Source of the DNA: Candidatus Nanopelagicaceae bacterium
Lineage (GTDB): Bacteria; Actinomycetota; Actinomycetes; Nanopelagicales; Nanopelagicaceae
Length of the DNA: 33,194 bases
NCBI GenBank assembly: GCA_018882745.1
Contig: VFFD01000008.1
Location: 1-33,194 of the forward strand
Reading direction: 5' to 3'
Shown in pieces: positions 1 through 8,890 of this stretch; the first letter of the stretch is position 1; every line of letters starts with the position of its first letter. The notes below the pieces were generated by a model. That model did no database searches, had not been told where the DNA came from, and worked only from the letters and a program-made list of their open reading frames with translations. The position numbers and the translations under genes were made by a program.

Positions 1-2
1 CG

Positions 3-78
3 CGGGGCGTAGCGTAGTGGCTAGCGCGCCTGCTTTGGGAGCAGGAGACCGTGGGTTCGAATCCCTCCGCCCCGACCA
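3..78 (+). tRNA. tRNA-Pro (anticodon UGG)
   Basis: The sequence folds as a cloverleaf. The 7-bp acceptor stem pairs 3-9 (CGGGGCG) with 68-74 (CGCCCCG). The 5-bp anticodon stem pairs 29-33 with 41-45 around the loop TTTGGGA, giving anticodon TGG at 36-38, which reads proline codons. The T loop TTCGAAT is at 56-62, the discriminator A is at 75 and CCA is encoded at 76-78. The T stem (51-55 with 63-67) has one U-U mismatch, at 52/66. The gene lies 26 nt before tig, with no terminator between them. Confidence 0.95.
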
Positions 79-104
79 GATCTAATAAATAAGTCAGGAG
101 TCAC

Positions 105-1391
105 GTGAAAAGCGCTGTCGAAACAATCTCAGCTACACGAGTTCGAATTTCAATCGATGTCGATTTCACTGATCTTGAACCACATGTAAAGCAGGCTTAT
201 CAATCAATCTCAGAGCGAATTGTTATTCCTGGTTTCCGTAAAGGAAAAGTTCCTCGCGCAATGATTGATCAACGCGTTGGTCGCGGAGCCGTATTGGATG
301 AAGCAATCAATAGCGCTCTTCCTGAGTTCTACACACAAGCTGCTCGTGAGAACGACGTTCTCGTTGTTGGTCGTCCTTCAGTTGATATTAAAGAATTGAA
401 AGATAATGAGCTTGTTAAGTTTGAAGTGGAAGTGGATGTCCGCCCTGAGATAAAACTGCCTGATTTCTCCAAGATTGAAATTAGCGTTGATGATGTTGTT
501 GTCTCAGATAAAGACGTCGAAGAACAAGTTGAAGCGCTGCGTATTCGCTTTGGCACTCTCACGACCATTGAGAAAGATGCTGCATCCGGAGATTTCGTTT
601 CAATTGACCTTGTTGCTCGTGTGAATGGCAAAGATGTTGAAGGCGGAAGTGCTAACAATATCTCTTACGAAGTCGGCTCAAACCGAATGATTGATGGCCT
701 TGATGCTGCTCTTGAAGGAATGAAAGTCAACGAGTCTAAGAAATTCAACACTCAACTTGTTGGTATGCAAGAAGGCGAAACCGGAGAGGTTGAAGTTACC
801 TTGAAGGCTGTTAAGAAACGCGAACTTCCTGAACTCAATGATGATTTTGCAAAACTTGCTAGCGAGTTCGAGACTCTCAAGGAACTTGAAGCAGATGTGC
901 GTGAACGCTTAAAGCGCTTAAAAGCAATGGAGCAAGGATCACAAGCACGTGACAATCTATTGAAATTGCTCCTTGATACAGTTGAAATTCCTGTTCCTGA
1001 GAACCTTGTTAGTGATGAAGTTCATGACCATCTTGAGAAGGAAAATCGCCTCGAAGATGAGACACATCGCAATGAAGTCACGGAGGAGATAACTCGTTCT
1101 GTACGTGGCGATTTCTTGTTGGATGCGATTGTGAAGGCGGAAGAAGTTCAAGTCTCAGAAGCTGAACTCACTGAATATTTGATTCGTACCGCAGCTCGCT
1201 ACCAAATGACTCCTGATCAATTCGCGCAACAGATCACTCAAGCTGGCCAGGTTGCAACGTTGATGGCAGAAGTTGCTCGCACAAAAGGACTTGCAATCGC
1301 TCTCGAACGCGTCAAAGTTAAAGATGCATCAGGGAATGTTGTGGACCTCTCGGCCCTTGCACCAAAGAAAGCCGAAGAGCCTCAAGCCTAA
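105..1391 (+). CDS. tig: Trigger factor, ribosome-associated chaperone
   Basis: Trigger factor binds the ribosomal exit tunnel and shields nascent chains in the cytoplasm. The 428-aa protein has the usual three-part build. The N-terminal ribosome-binding domain carries the signature GFRKGKVP at residues 43-50. An FKBP-type prolyl isomerase domain spans roughly residues 150-245, and a helical, charged C-terminal chaperone domain follows. The length is normal for the family, though it lacks the long acidic tail of some high-GC actinobacteria. The GTG start at 105 is chosen because AGGAG at 96-100 lies 4 nt upstream and the ribosome-binding motif follows at the expected distance. It sits between tRNA-Pro and the clp protease genes, the normal actinobacterial position, linking folding of new proteins with their degradation. 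Confidence 0.97.
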   Translation: MKSAVETISATRVRISIDVDFTDLEPHVKQAYQSISERIVIPGFRKGKVPRAMIDQRVGRGAVLDEAINSALPEFYTQAARENDVLVVGRPSVDIKELKDNELVKFEVEVDVRPEIKLPDFSKIEISVDDVVVSDKDVEEQVEALRIRFGTLTTIEKDAASGDFVSIDLVARVNGKDVEGGSANNISYEVGSNRMIDGLDAALEGMKVNESKKFNTQLVGMQEGETGEVEVTLKAVKKRELPELNDDFAKLASEFETLKELEADVRERLKRLKAMEQGSQARDNLLKLLLDTVEIPVPENLVSDEVHDHLEKENRLEDETHRNEVTEEITRSVRGDFLLDAIVKAEEVQVSEAELTEYLIRTAARYQMTPDQFAQQITQAGQVATLMAEVARTKGLAIALERVKVKDASGNVVDLSALAPKKAEEPQA

Positions 1392-1396
1392 ATTCG

Positions 1397-1414
1397 CTCC
1401 GCCCTGAGCGAACA
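1397..1414 (-). promoter_or_regulatory. Candidate ClgR operator upstream of clpP1
   Basis: Read on the minus strand this site is TGTTCGCTCAGGGCGGAG. It fits the corynebacterial ClgR consensus as I recall it (WNNWCGCYNANRGCGWWS) at all but one position. It is part of a perfect 7-bp inverted repeat, TTCGCTC (1393-1399) with GAGCGAA (1406-1412). ClgR activates clpP1P2 in Corynebacterium and Streptomyces, and this site lies about 100 nt before the clpP1 start. The same repeat could form an RNA hairpin after tig, but no T-run follows directly. The assignment is by motif match and context only. Confidence 0.55.
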
Positions 1415-1496
1415 TCACGATTTTCCCCCTTTTCGAGGAAGCATTTTGGTCCGTTGAGCGTTAAGGTCACTACATAACTTTTATCAGGAGGAATTT

Positions 1497-2111
1497 GTGG
1501 AGCTCATTACCCCACGCCTAGCGACATCAGGTGCCGGAGGTTTAGACGACCAGGTCTATAACCGATTACTTAAAGAACGAATCATTTTCCTTGGTTCTGT
1601 AGTTGAAGACACCATGGCAAATGCAATTGCTGCACAGATGCTCCTACTTGCAGCAGAAGATCCTGATAAAGACATTTACCTTTACATCAACTCACCCGGA
1701 GGTTCCATCTCCGCAGGTATGGCGATTTACGACACCATGCAATACATCAAGAATGACGTTGCGACAGTTGCAATGGGACTCGCTGCATCAATGGGTCAAT
1801 TCCTTCTCTGCGCCGGCGCTCCCGGAAAACGTTATGCATTGCCGCACGCGCGCATCATGATGCACCAACCATCAGGTGGAATTGGTGGAACCGCATCAGA
1901 TATCAAGATTCAAGCAGAACAGATGTCTTTCACGAAGAAAAAGATGGCAGAACTCATTGCCCATCACACAGGACAGAAAATGGACACCATTACTGCAGAT
2001 TCAGATCGTGATCGTTGGTTCAATGCAGAAGAAGCTAAGGAATATGGCTTTGTTGATCATGTTGTTAAATCAGCCGGACAGGTCTCAGGAAGCGGTGGTA
2101 CAGCGCGATGA
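1497..2111 (+). CDS. clpP1: ATP-dependent Clp protease proteolytic subunit 1
   Basis: This is a serine peptidase of family S14, forming one ring of the ClpP barrel that degrades substrates unfolded by ClpX or ClpC. The 204-aa sequence has a complete catalytic triad: Ser98 in GLAASMGQF, His123 in MMHQP and Asp172 in DRDRWF. The INSPGGS segment at 65-71 is also typical. GTG at 1497 is preferred because a full AGGAGG (1486-1491) lies 5 nt upstream. The stop overlaps the clpP2 start by 4 nt (ATGA), so the two subunits are translationally coupled. This fits the heteromeric ClpP1P2 protease known in mycobacteria. A ClgR-like site lies in the 105-nt gap before the gene. Confidence 0.96.
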   Translation: MELITPRLATSGAGGLDDQVYNRLLKERIIFLGSVVEDTMANAIAAQMLLLAAEDPDKDIYLYINSPGGSISAGMAIYDTMQYIKNDVATVAMGLAASMGQFLLCAGAPGKRYALPHARIMMHQPSGGIGGTASDIKIQAEQMSFTKKKMAELIAHHTGQKMDTITADSDRDRWFNAEEAKEYGFVDHVVKSAGQVSGSGGTAR

Positions 2112-2731
2112 AAATAAATGACATTCACAATCGTTACGTACTTCCTACCATTGAAGAGCGCACTGCATATGGCTACAAGCGACTAGACCCGTACACCAAA
2201 TTATTTGAAGAGCGCATTATTTTCTTGGGTCAAGGAATAGATGACACTGTCGCCAACGATGTGATGGCTCAGCTTCTTACACTTGAATCTATGGATCCTG
2301 ATCGTGACATCATGATGTACATCAACTCACCAGGTGGATCATTTACGGCGTTAACAGCGATTTATGACACTATGCAATTTGTTCGCCCAGATGTCATGAC
2401 AATTTGTTTGGGACAAGCAGCTTCAGCTGCTGCGGTTCTTCTTGCGGGAGGTACCGCAGGAAAGCGTTATGCACTGGAGCATTCAAGAATCTTGATTCAC
2501 CAGCCATATAGCGAAGGTGGCGGACAGGGTTCTGATATTGAAATCCAAGCTCGTGAGGTTTTGCGTATGCGCGAACTCTTGGAAGAGATGTTGTCGAAGC
2601 ACTCAAAGAAGTCCAAAGAAGAAATTGGTAAGGACATTGAACGCGACAAGATTCTTACCGCTGCTGAAGCTGTCGAATATGGTCTCGTCGACCAGATCTT
2701 GGCTTCACGTAAGGCATCTTCCAAGAAGTAG
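2108..2731 (+). CDS. clpP2: ATP-dependent Clp protease proteolytic subunit 2
   Basis: This second ClpP paralogue (207 aa) is clearly distinct from ClpP1, and in actinobacteria the two form a mixed tetradecamer. The triad is intact: Ser106 in GQAASAA, His131 in LIHQP and Asp180 in ERDK. The N-terminus is longer than that of ClpP1, with a VLPTIEE segment at 11-17 that is typical of actinobacterial ClpP2. The ATG at 2108 overlaps the clpP1 stop, so translation is probably coupled. A 107-nt gap with several inverted repeats separates it from clpX. Confidence 0.96.
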   Translation: MKINDIHNRYVLPTIEERTAYGYKRLDPYTKLFEERIIFLGQGIDDTVANDVMAQLLTLESMDPDRDIMMYINSPGGSFTALTAIYDTMQFVRPDVMTICLGQAASAAAVLLAGGTAGKRYALEHSRILIHQPYSEGGGQGSDIEIQAREVLRMRELLEEMLSKHSKKSKEEIGKDIERDKILTAAEAVEYGLVDQILASRKASSKK

Positions 2732-2760
2732 CAATCGCCTAGTTCCTGTAATTACTCTCA

Positions 2761-2812
2761 GGGCGAACATGTTCCGCCCACATGGAACACGCTCACCGAT
2801 TTACGATTGGTG
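2761..2812 (+). repeat. Overlapping inverted repeats in the clpX leader
   Basis: Between clpP2 and clpX lie GGGCG (2761-2765) pairing with CGCCC (2775-2779) around the perfect palindrome GAACATGTTC (2765-2774). TGTTCC (2770-2775) can alternatively pair with GGAACA (2784-2789). A third stem-loop, CACCGAT (2794-2800) with ATTGGTG (2806-2812), follows and contains one G-U pair. None is followed by a T-run, so this does not look like a terminator. It may be a protein-binding site or a structured leader for clpX. The GCGAACAT at 2763-2770 also occurs in the ClgR-like site before clpP1. Confidence 0.4.
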
Positions 2813-2838
2813 CCTTCCCTAAAGAAAGTAGGCGTTCT

Positions 2839-4125
2839 GTGACTCGCATCGGTGAAAGCGGCGATCTTCTTAAGTGTTCTTTCTGTGGCAAAACTCAGAA
2901 ACAAGTTAAGAAACTTATCGCCGGCCCTGGCGTCTATATCTGTGATGAATGTATCGATCTCTGTAATGAAATCATCGAGGATGAGTTAAGCGAAGCCTCG
3001 ACGGAAGGCCTGAAGGAACTCCCTAAGCCACAAGAAATTTATGATTTCCTGGATCAATATGTCATTGGTCAAGACCGAGCAAAGAAATCACTCTCAGTTG
3101 CAGTCTATAACCACTACAAGAGAATCAAATCCGGTGATCGTCACCGCGAAGAAGGTGTAGAACTTTCTAAAAGCAATATTCTCCTTCTTGGCCCAACTGG
3201 TTGCGGAAAAACTCTCCTGGCTCAAACGTTAGCGCGAATGCTCAACGTTCCATTTGCTATTGCTGATGCGACTGCGCTTACTGAAGCTGGTTATGTAGGC
3301 GAAGATGTTGAGAACATTCTTTTGAAATTGATTCAAGCGGCTGACTTTGATGTTAAGAAAGCGGAAACTGGAATTATCTACATTGATGAAATAGACAAAG
3401 TTGCGCGAAAAAGTGAGAACCCCTCTATTACTCGGGATGTATCAGGCGAAGGTGTCCAACAAGCGCTACTAAAAATTCTGGAAGGCACAACAGCCTCTGT
3501 TCCACCACAAGGTGGACGCAAGCACCCACACCAAGAATTTATTCAGATAGATACAACAAATGTTCTCTTTATTGTTGGCGGTGCTTTTTCAGGTCTCGAA
3601 AAAATCATCGAAGGACGTAAGGGCAAAGCTGGTGTTGGATTCAATGCCACTCTTCAGACTGAAAAAGATAAAGAAACCAATGATCCTTTTGCAGATGTGA
3701 TGCCAGAAGATTTGTTGAAATTTGGCATGATTCCTGAGTTTATTGGTCGTTTACCGATTGTCACTTCGGTTGAAAACTTGGATCGTGCAGCGCTTCTCCA
3801 AATCCTCACTGAGCCTAAGAACGCTCTAGTTCGCCAATACCAACATCTCTTTGAGATGGATGATGTGGAGTTTGACATTACCAAGGAAGCGCTCGAAGTA
3901 ATCGCTGACCAAGCAATCGCTCGAGGCACAGGTGCGCGTGGTCTTCGAGCCATCATGGAAGAAGTTCTACTTCCAGTGATGTACGAAGTTCCAAGCAAGA
4001 AAGAAATTGGCAAGGTACTCGTGACTCCCGAAGTCATTACCTCTAAAGCTGCTCCAACATATCTTGAACGTGGACCTAATAGCGTGAAGCGTTCCAATAA
4101 ACGTGGGGAAGAGAAGACCGCGTAA
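2839..4125 (+). CDS. clpX: ATP-dependent Clp protease ATP-binding subunit ClpX
   Basis: ClpX is an AAA+ unfoldase that feeds tagged proteins into ClpP1P2. From GTG 2839 it is 428 aa. An N-terminal zinc-binding domain has Cys13, Cys16, Cys35 and Cys38. Walker A GPTGCGKT is at 118-125, the pore loop GYVGED at 151-156 and Walker B IIYIDEID at 179-186. The RKH loop is at 227-229, and a sensor-2 GAR lies near the C-terminus. The ClpP-docking tripeptide appears as VGF near residue 267, where many homologues have IGF. The reading frame is open back to an ATG at 2782. GTG 2839 is preferred because it yields the family N-terminus ([17 protein letters not shown]) and has AGTAGG 6 nt upstream, whereas the extra 19 residues resemble no ClpX. 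Confidence 0.96.
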   Translation: MTRIGESGDLLKCSFCGKTQKQVKKLIAGPGVYICDECIDLCNEIIEDELSEASTEGLKELPKPQEIYDFLDQYVIGQDRAKKSLSVAVYNHYKRIKSGDRHREEGVELSKSNILLLGPTGCGKTLLAQTLARMLNVPFAIADATALTEAGYVGEDVENILLKLIQAADFDVKKAETGIIYIDEIDKVARKSENPSITRDVSGEGVQQALLKILEGTTASVPPQGGRKHPHQEFIQIDTTNVLFIVGGAFSGLEKIIEGRKGKAGVGFNATLQTEKDKETNDPFADVMPEDLLKFGMIPEFIGRLPIVTSVENLDRAALLQILTEPKNALVRQYQHLFEMDDVEFDITKEALEVIADQAIARGTGARGLRAIMEEVLLPVMYEVPSKKEIGKVLVTPEVITSKAAPTYLERGPNSVKRSNKRGEEKTA

Positions 4126-4146
4126 TCATCGGTAGTATCTCGCCTT

Positions 4147-6735
4147 ATGTCAGAGCTGCCTTCACAATTTACTCCTAGCGAGATTGAAGGTCCGCTCTAC
4201 CAAAAGTGGTTAGATGCTGGATATTTCACCGCTGATTCACAATCCGCGAAACAACCCTTCTCCATTGTTATTCCTCCGCCGAATGTCACGGGTAGCCTGC
4301 ACATTGGCCACGCGCTCGATCACACAATTCAAGATTTGTTAACGCGCATGAAGCGCATGAAAGGTTTTGAAACTCTCTGGCTTCCAGGAATGGACCATGC
4401 TGGCATCGCCACCCAAAATGTCGTTGAGAAACAACTAGCTGTCCAAGGAAAATCTCGCCACGATCTTGGTCGTGAAGAGTTTGTTAAGAAAGTTTGGTCG
4501 TGGAAAGCAGAATCTGGCGGCGCAATTCTTGGCCAGATGAAAAGACTGGGCGATAGCGTTGATTGGAGCCGCGAGCGCTTCACCATGGATGAAGGTCTAT
4601 CCGAAGCCGTTCTGACTATCTTTAAGCGTCTTTATGACTCAGGACTTATTTATCGCGCAGAGAAGATCATTAATTGGTGCCCACGCTGCTTAACGGCGCT
4701 ATCAGATATTGAAGTTGACCATAGCGATGATGCGGGTGAATTCGTCCAGGTTCGTTACGGCGACGATGAGTTAAGCATTACGGTTGCAACAACTCGCCCT
4801 GAAACTATGTTGGGTGATGGAGCTGTTGCCGTTCACCCTAATGATGAGCGCTACAAGCACATGATTGGAAAGTCAGTTCTTCTTCCTCTTGTTAACCGCA
4901 TGATTCCAATCATTGCTGATGAATTGGTCGAACCAGAATTTGGCACAGGCGCCGTAAAGGTGACCGCTGCGCATGATCCAAATGACTTTGAGATGGGTAT
5001 GCGCCATAACGTCCCGCTCATCGTCATTATGAATGAGCATGGAGTGATGGATGGAACTGGCACTGAGTTTGATGGCATGGATCGCTTTGATGCACGCAAA
5101 GCAGTCGTAGAGAAATTAAGAAGTATGGGACGCGTTGTTTCGGAGAAGCGTCCTTACATGCACGCGGTTGGACACTGTTCACGTTGTGACACGACCGTTG
5201 AACCTAGACTTTCAAAGCAATGGTTTGTGAAAGTTGCACCACTTGCAAAAGCTGCTGGTGATGCGGTTCGTGATGGAAAAGTAAAGATCGATCCAGTCTC
5301 TATGGAACCTAGATATTTCGAGTGGGTCGACAACATGCATGACTGGTGTATCTCACGCCAACTTTGGTGGGGACATCGCATTCCAGTTTGGTACGGACCA
5401 AATGGCGAAGTCGTCGTTGTCGGACCTGGTGAAACTGCGCCGGCTGGATATGAACAAGATCCTGATGTTCTTGATACTTGGTTCTCATCTGCACTGTGGC
5501 CTTTTTCAACCTTAGGTTGGCCGAATAACACTGATGATTTGAAGAAGTTTTATCCCACAAGTGTTTTAGTAACAGGTTACGACATTCTTTTCTTCTGGGT
5601 AGTTCGGATGATGCTCTTCGGTCTCTTTGCGATGGATGGCGTCCCGCCATTTAAAGTGATCGCACTTCATGGTTTAGTACGAGATAAGCACGGAAAAAAG
5701 ATGAGCAAGTCGCGTGGTAACACCGTTGATCCACTTGAATTTATGGATAAGTACGGATCTGATGCGCTCCGCTTCACTTTGGCGCGTGGGGCAAATCCAG
5801 GAACTGATCAGGCGCTTGCCGAAGAGTGGATTGCCGGTGCACGAAACTTCGCTACAAAAGTTTGGAATGCCTCTCGGTTTGCAATGATGAATGGCGCAAA
5901 TGTTTCTGGCCCACTTCCAGATCGCTCTGAGCTCAATCACATAGACCGATGGATACTAAATCGCCTTGATTCAACAATCAATAACGCTGACCATCTCTTT
6001 GAAACATTCGAATTTGCTAAAGGTTGTGAAGAGATCTATCACTTTGCGTGGGATGAGGTTTGTGATTGGTATCTCGAGTTAATCAAAGACACGTTTGCCA
6101 AAGGTGGTGCTGAGGCTGATAAGACTCGTCGCGTCTTAGGTCACGTTCTCGATCAACTACTCCGCCTCATGCATCCAACAATGCCCTTCCTTACCGAAGC
6201 ACTTTGGACTGCACTGACTTCAGGTGAGTCACTTGTGATAGCTGAATGGCCAACCGCTAAGGGTGCCCAAGATGATCCTGAAGCGCTGGGAGTAGTTGAA
6301 GATATGCAACGCCTCATCACAGAGATTCGTCGCTTCAGAAGTGATCAAGGAATTAAAACTTCCGCCCGAGTTGTGGCACGCATTGATGGCCTCAAAGGCG
6401 CCCTTACACAATATGAATCAGCGCTGCGTTTCTTGGTCCGCCTTGATTTCCCATCAGACTCATTTAACCCCAGCGCAAAGATCGAAGTTGGAGATTTTGT
6501 AGTTCACTTTGACTTAACTGGAAGCATTGACGTGAAGGCGGAACGGGCACGTTTAAGCAAGGATCTTGAGGCAATCAAGAAGGATCAAGAAACTGCTCGC
6601 GTAAAACTAGAGAATGAAAATTTCATGGCCAAAGCTCCAATGGATGTCGTGAAAACTATCCGTGATCGAATGGAGTTTTGTGAGACTGAGATTTCTCGGA
6701 TCAACACACTCCTTGCCGCACTTCCAAAAGAATAA
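4147..6735 (+). CDS. valS: Valyl-tRNA synthetase
   Basis: This enzyme attaches valine to tRNA-Val and edits mischarged threonine. The 862-aa class Ia synthetase has the [13 protein letters not shown] signature (HIGH at 52-55) and KMSKS at 518-522. An inserted editing (CP1) domain carries RPET from residue 217. An anticodon-binding domain follows, and a C-terminal coiled coil rich in Lys, Glu and Arg occupies about residues 800-860. Length and domain order are normal. The ATG at 4147 comes 21 nt after clpX. I see no Shine-Dalgarno sequence, but TAGTAT lies 8 nt upstream, which could mark a leaderless start. The stop is 2 nt before folC. Confidence 0.97.
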   Translation: MSELPSQFTPSEIEGPLYQKWLDAGYFTADSQSAKQPFSIVIPPPNVTGSLHIGHALDHTIQDLLTRMKRMKGFETLWLPGMDHAGIATQNVVEKQLAVQGKSRHDLGREEFVKKVWSWKAESGGAILGQMKRLGDSVDWSRERFTMDEGLSEAVLTIFKRLYDSGLIYRAEKIINWCPRCLTALSDIEVDHSDDAGEFVQVRYGDDELSITVATTRPETMLGDGAVAVHPNDERYKHMIGKSVLLPLVNRMIPIIADELVEPEFGTGAVKVTAAHDPNDFEMGMRHNVPLIVIMNEHGVMDGTGTEFDGMDRFDARKAVVEKLRSMGRVVSEKRPYMHAVGHCSRCDTTVEPRLSKQWFVKVAPLAKAAGDAVRDGKVKIDPVSMEPRYFEWVDNMHDWCISRQLWWGHRIPVWYGPNGEVVVVGPGETAPAGYEQDPDVLDTWFSSALWPFSTLGWPNNTDDLKKFYPTSVLVTGYDILFFWVVRMMLFGLFAMDGVPPFKVIALHGLVRDKHGKKMSKSRGNTVDPLEFMDKYGSDALRFTLARGANPGTDQALAEEWIAGARNFATKVWNASRFAMMNGANVSGPLPDRSELNHIDRWILNRLDSTINNADHLFETFEFAKGCEEIYHFAWDEVCDWYLELIKDTFAKGGAEADKTRRVLGHVLDQLLRLMHPTMPFLTEALWTALTSGESLVIAEWPTAKGAQDDPEALGVVEDMQRLITEIRRFRSDQGIKTSARVVARIDGLKGALTQYESALRFLVRLDFPSDSFNPSAKIEVGDFVVHFDLTGSIDVKAERARLSKDLEAIKKDQETARVKLENENFMAKAPMDVVKTIRDRMEFCETEISRINTLLAALPKE

Positions 6736-6737
6736 GT

Positions 6738-8090
6738 ATGACCAGCAAAGATGTTGCAGATCGTCTCGACGAAGTAGAGAAAGCACTGCTGAATCGTTGG
6801 CCTGAGACAAGGATTGCACCGACCTTAGATCGGATTGCTGCTTTAGTCGATGCGTTGGGCTCGCCACAGCTTTCCTACCCCACAATTCATATCGCAGGAA
6901 CAAATGGAAAAACCACTACAACTCGACTGATTGATTCATTGTGTTTTCAACTAGGCATGAGAACCGGCCGTTTTACCAGTCCACATCTCGAAAGTTTCCT
7001 CGAGCGTATCTGCATTAATGGTGAATCTATTTCGCCAGAAGGAATGATTGCTACTTACGACGATATTGGTCTGTATCTAGACATGATTGATTCGAGAATG
7101 CCAAACAAGCTCTCATTCTTTGAGTCTATGTGCGCTCTTGCTTTTGTGGCTTTTTCAGAATTTCCAGTTGATGTGGGTATTTTTGAATGTGGAATGGGTG
7201 GTGAGTGGGACTCCACAAATGTCATCAAGGCTGACGTTTCAGTTATCACTCCGATCGGTTTTGATCACATGGAATATCTTGGAGACACCCTCGACAAGAT
7301 TGCTCTCACAAAATCAGGAATCATCAAAGAGAGCTCATTTGCGGTCTTGGCGCGCCAAGAACCCGAGGTAGCTCAAGTTTTGATGCATAAGTGCGCTCAA
7401 GTAGATGCCACTCCAATCAGAGAGGGGATCGAGTATTCAGTAAAGAATCGAGCGTTAGCGGTGGGTGGACAACTCATTTCTATCGCTGGAGTTTATGGTG
7501 AATACAACGACCTTTTTCTTCCCCTTCATGGCGCGCACCAAGCCTCCAACGCAGCTACTGCAATTGCCGCCGTTGAAGTCTTTGCAGGGGAGAGCAAGTT
7601 GGATGAGGGAGTTGTACGCGAAGCGCTCGTCAACGCCACATCTCCGGGTCGCTGCGAAATCATTATGCGCAATCCGACAGTAATTATCGATGCGGCTCAT
7701 AATCCGCATGGCGCACAATCTCTTAAGAGAACCATTTCCGAGGAGTTTGATTTTGATTCGATCATTGGCGTCATTGCCCCAATGGGAGATAAAGATGTCG
7801 ATGGAATTCTTGAGGAGTTAGAGAGCGTTGTGAATCGAGCAATAGTCTCAAAGAACTCTTCTCATCGTGCTGCAGACTTATCTGAATTGAAAGCTAGCGC
7901 CCAAGGTATTTTCGGAAGTGAAAGAGTGACTGCAATTGAGTCGCTTCAAGAAGCGCTTGTGAAGGCAATTGAACAGGCAAAACTTGATAATGGAGTAAGC
8001 GATTCAAATACTGCAGTTCTTGTCGCAGGTTCCGTTGTTACCGCCGGAGAAGCTCGTGGAATTTTTCGGCGAATGAAGGAGAAACATTGA
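6738..8090 (+). CDS. folC: Folylpolyglutamate synthase / dihydrofolate synthase
   Basis: This Mur-ligase-family enzyme adds glutamate to dihydropteroate and to reduced folates, completing folate synthesis and retaining it in the cell. The 450-aa protein has the ATP-binding loop GTNGKTT at 54-60, the folate-loop motif TSPHL around 80-84 and the C-terminal DAAHNPHG at 318-325. ATG 6738 is 2 nt after valS, so translation is probably coupled. valS-folC is a conserved actinobacterial pair. The stop (TGA) overlaps the ATG of the following membrane protein by one base. Whether one or both activities are present cannot be told from sequence alone. Confidence 0.95.
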   Translation: MTSKDVADRLDEVEKALLNRWPETRIAPTLDRIAALVDALGSPQLSYPTIHIAGTNGKTTTTRLIDSLCFQLGMRTGRFTSPHLESFLERICINGESISPEGMIATYDDIGLYLDMIDSRMPNKLSFFESMCALAFVAFSEFPVDVGIFECGMGGEWDSTNVIKADVSVITPIGFDHMEYLGDTLDKIALTKSGIIKESSFAVLARQEPEVAQVLMHKCAQVDATPIREGIEYSVKNRALAVGGQLISIAGVYGEYNDLFLPLHGAHQASNAATAIAAVEVFAGESKLDEGVVREALVNATSPGRCEIIMRNPTVIIDAAHNPHGAQSLKRTISEEFDFDSIIGVIAPMGDKDVDGILEELESVVNRAIVSKNSSHRAADLSELKASAQGIFGSERVTAIESLQEALVKAIEQAKLDNGVSDSNTAVLVAGSVVTAGEARGIFRRMKEKH

Positions 8091-8431
8091 TGAAAATGTT
8101 AGCGCGCAGCGTCCTAATCATGGAAATGTTCGTTATGGGGTTTGCATTACTTCTCGCAAAAGATCTTCCTGATTCCCGCGGTCTCATCTTTGGAGGAATC
8201 ATCACTCTTCTCGCATTTCTGGCTGCTGGAATGTTAAAACGAAAGATCGGGTGGATTCTGGGTTGGACAGTTCAAATTTTGATGGTGTCATACGGTTTTG
8301 TTGTTTTCACAATGTTCTTCCTAGGGGCTCTTTTCCTCGGACTTTGGGTTACTGCCATCGTGCTGGGTCGTAAGGGTGAGGCGGCTCGGGCGGCTTTCTC
8401 CGAGGGTCGCGAAGGCAAAAATCCACAATAG
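8090..8431 (+). CDS. DUF4233 family small membrane protein
   Basis: This is a 113-aa hydrophobic protein of unknown function. About three to four membrane segments are visible, near residues 5-25, 32-48 and 52-90. The short basic C-terminal tail (KGEAARAAFSEGREG) is probably cytoplasmic. It matches the DUF4233 family, which in actinobacteria occurs almost always directly behind folC. No enzymatic residues stand out. ATG 8090 is chosen over the in-frame TTG at 8087 because AAGGAG (8076-8081) is then 8 nt upstream. The ATG overlaps the folC stop (TGATG), which implies coupled translation. The constant linkage hints at a role tied to folate or cell growth, but that is only inference. Confidence 0.8.
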   Translation: MKMLARSVLIMEMFVMGFALLLAKDLPDSRGLIFGGIITLLAFLAAGMLKRKIGWILGWTVQILMVSYGFVVFTMFFLGALFLGLWVTAIVLGRKGEAARAAFSEGREGKNPQ

Positions 8432-8440
8432 ACTTACCCC

Positions 8441-8878
8441 GTGACTCTCTCGACTTCCTCGGCTCAACGAACTCTCATCTTGGTCAAGCCAGATGGCGTG
8501 CGTCGCAATCTCGTAGGAGAAGTTATTTCTCGAATAGAGCGCAAGGGCTACACAATCGCTGCGCTTCGAATGTTGACAGCAGATAAATCAATGCTTGAAG
8601 CGCATTACGCAGAACATAAAGGAAAACCTTTTTACGAACCGCTGATGGAGTTCATGCTCTCTGGTCCGATTGTTGCGATGATTGCAGAAGGCGAGCGAGT
8701 CATTGAAGGATTTCGCTCTCTTGCTGGTGCAACAGATCCCACTGTTGCTGCACCTGGTTCTATTCGTGGCGATTTAGCTCGCGACCAAGGCACGCGTGTT
8801 GTTCAAAACATTGTTCATGGTTCTGATTCGGTCGAATCCGCGGAACGTGAAATCAAGATTTTCTTCCCCAACTTGTAA
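8441..8878 (+). CDS. ndk: Nucleoside diphosphate kinase
   Basis: This enzyme equilibrates nucleoside di- and triphosphates through a phosphohistidine. The 145-aa protein has the substrate motif VKPDG (16-20) and the active-site His126 in NIVHGSDS. Before that loop it has about four more residues than the M. tuberculosis or E. coli enzymes (segment DLARDQGTRVVQ). I believe similar insertions occur in other actinobacterial Ndk, so I read this as family variation. The GTG at 8441 lies 9 nt after the DUF4233 gene and has no Shine-Dalgarno sequence. TAGACT at 8429-8434 is a -10-like hexamer 6 nt before the start. The few extra N-terminal residues (TLSTSSA) leave a later start possible. Confidence 0.95.
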   Translation: MTLSTSSAQRTLILVKPDGVRRNLVGEVISRIERKGYTIAALRMLTADKSMLEAHYAEHKGKPFYEPLMEFMLSGPIVAMIAEGERVIEGFRSLAGATDPTVAAPGSIRGDLARDQGTRVVQNIVHGSDSVESAEREIKIFFPNL

Positions 8879-8890
8879 GGAGCAAATAAC

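Noticed and set aside
1393-1412. TTCGCTC/GAGCGAA hairpin as a terminator of tig
   Set aside because: There is no T-run directly behind the stem; the first T's come 8 nt later and are mixed with C's. A ClgR-type operator explains the repeat better.
2765-2774. GAACATGTTC as a LexA (SOS) box
   Set aside because: The actinobacterial/Bacillus box needs GAAC and GTTC separated by four bases; here only two separate them, and clpX is not a typical SOS gene.
2782-2838. Longer clpX start at ATG 2782
   Set aside because: The extra 19 residues do not resemble any ClpX N-terminus and would cover the inverted repeats. GTG 2839 gives the family start with a Shine-Dalgarno.
8758-8838. Four-residue insertion near the Ndk active site as a novel feature
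   Set aside because: His126 and the surrounding motif are intact, and I believe comparable insertions occur in other actinobacterial Ndk.
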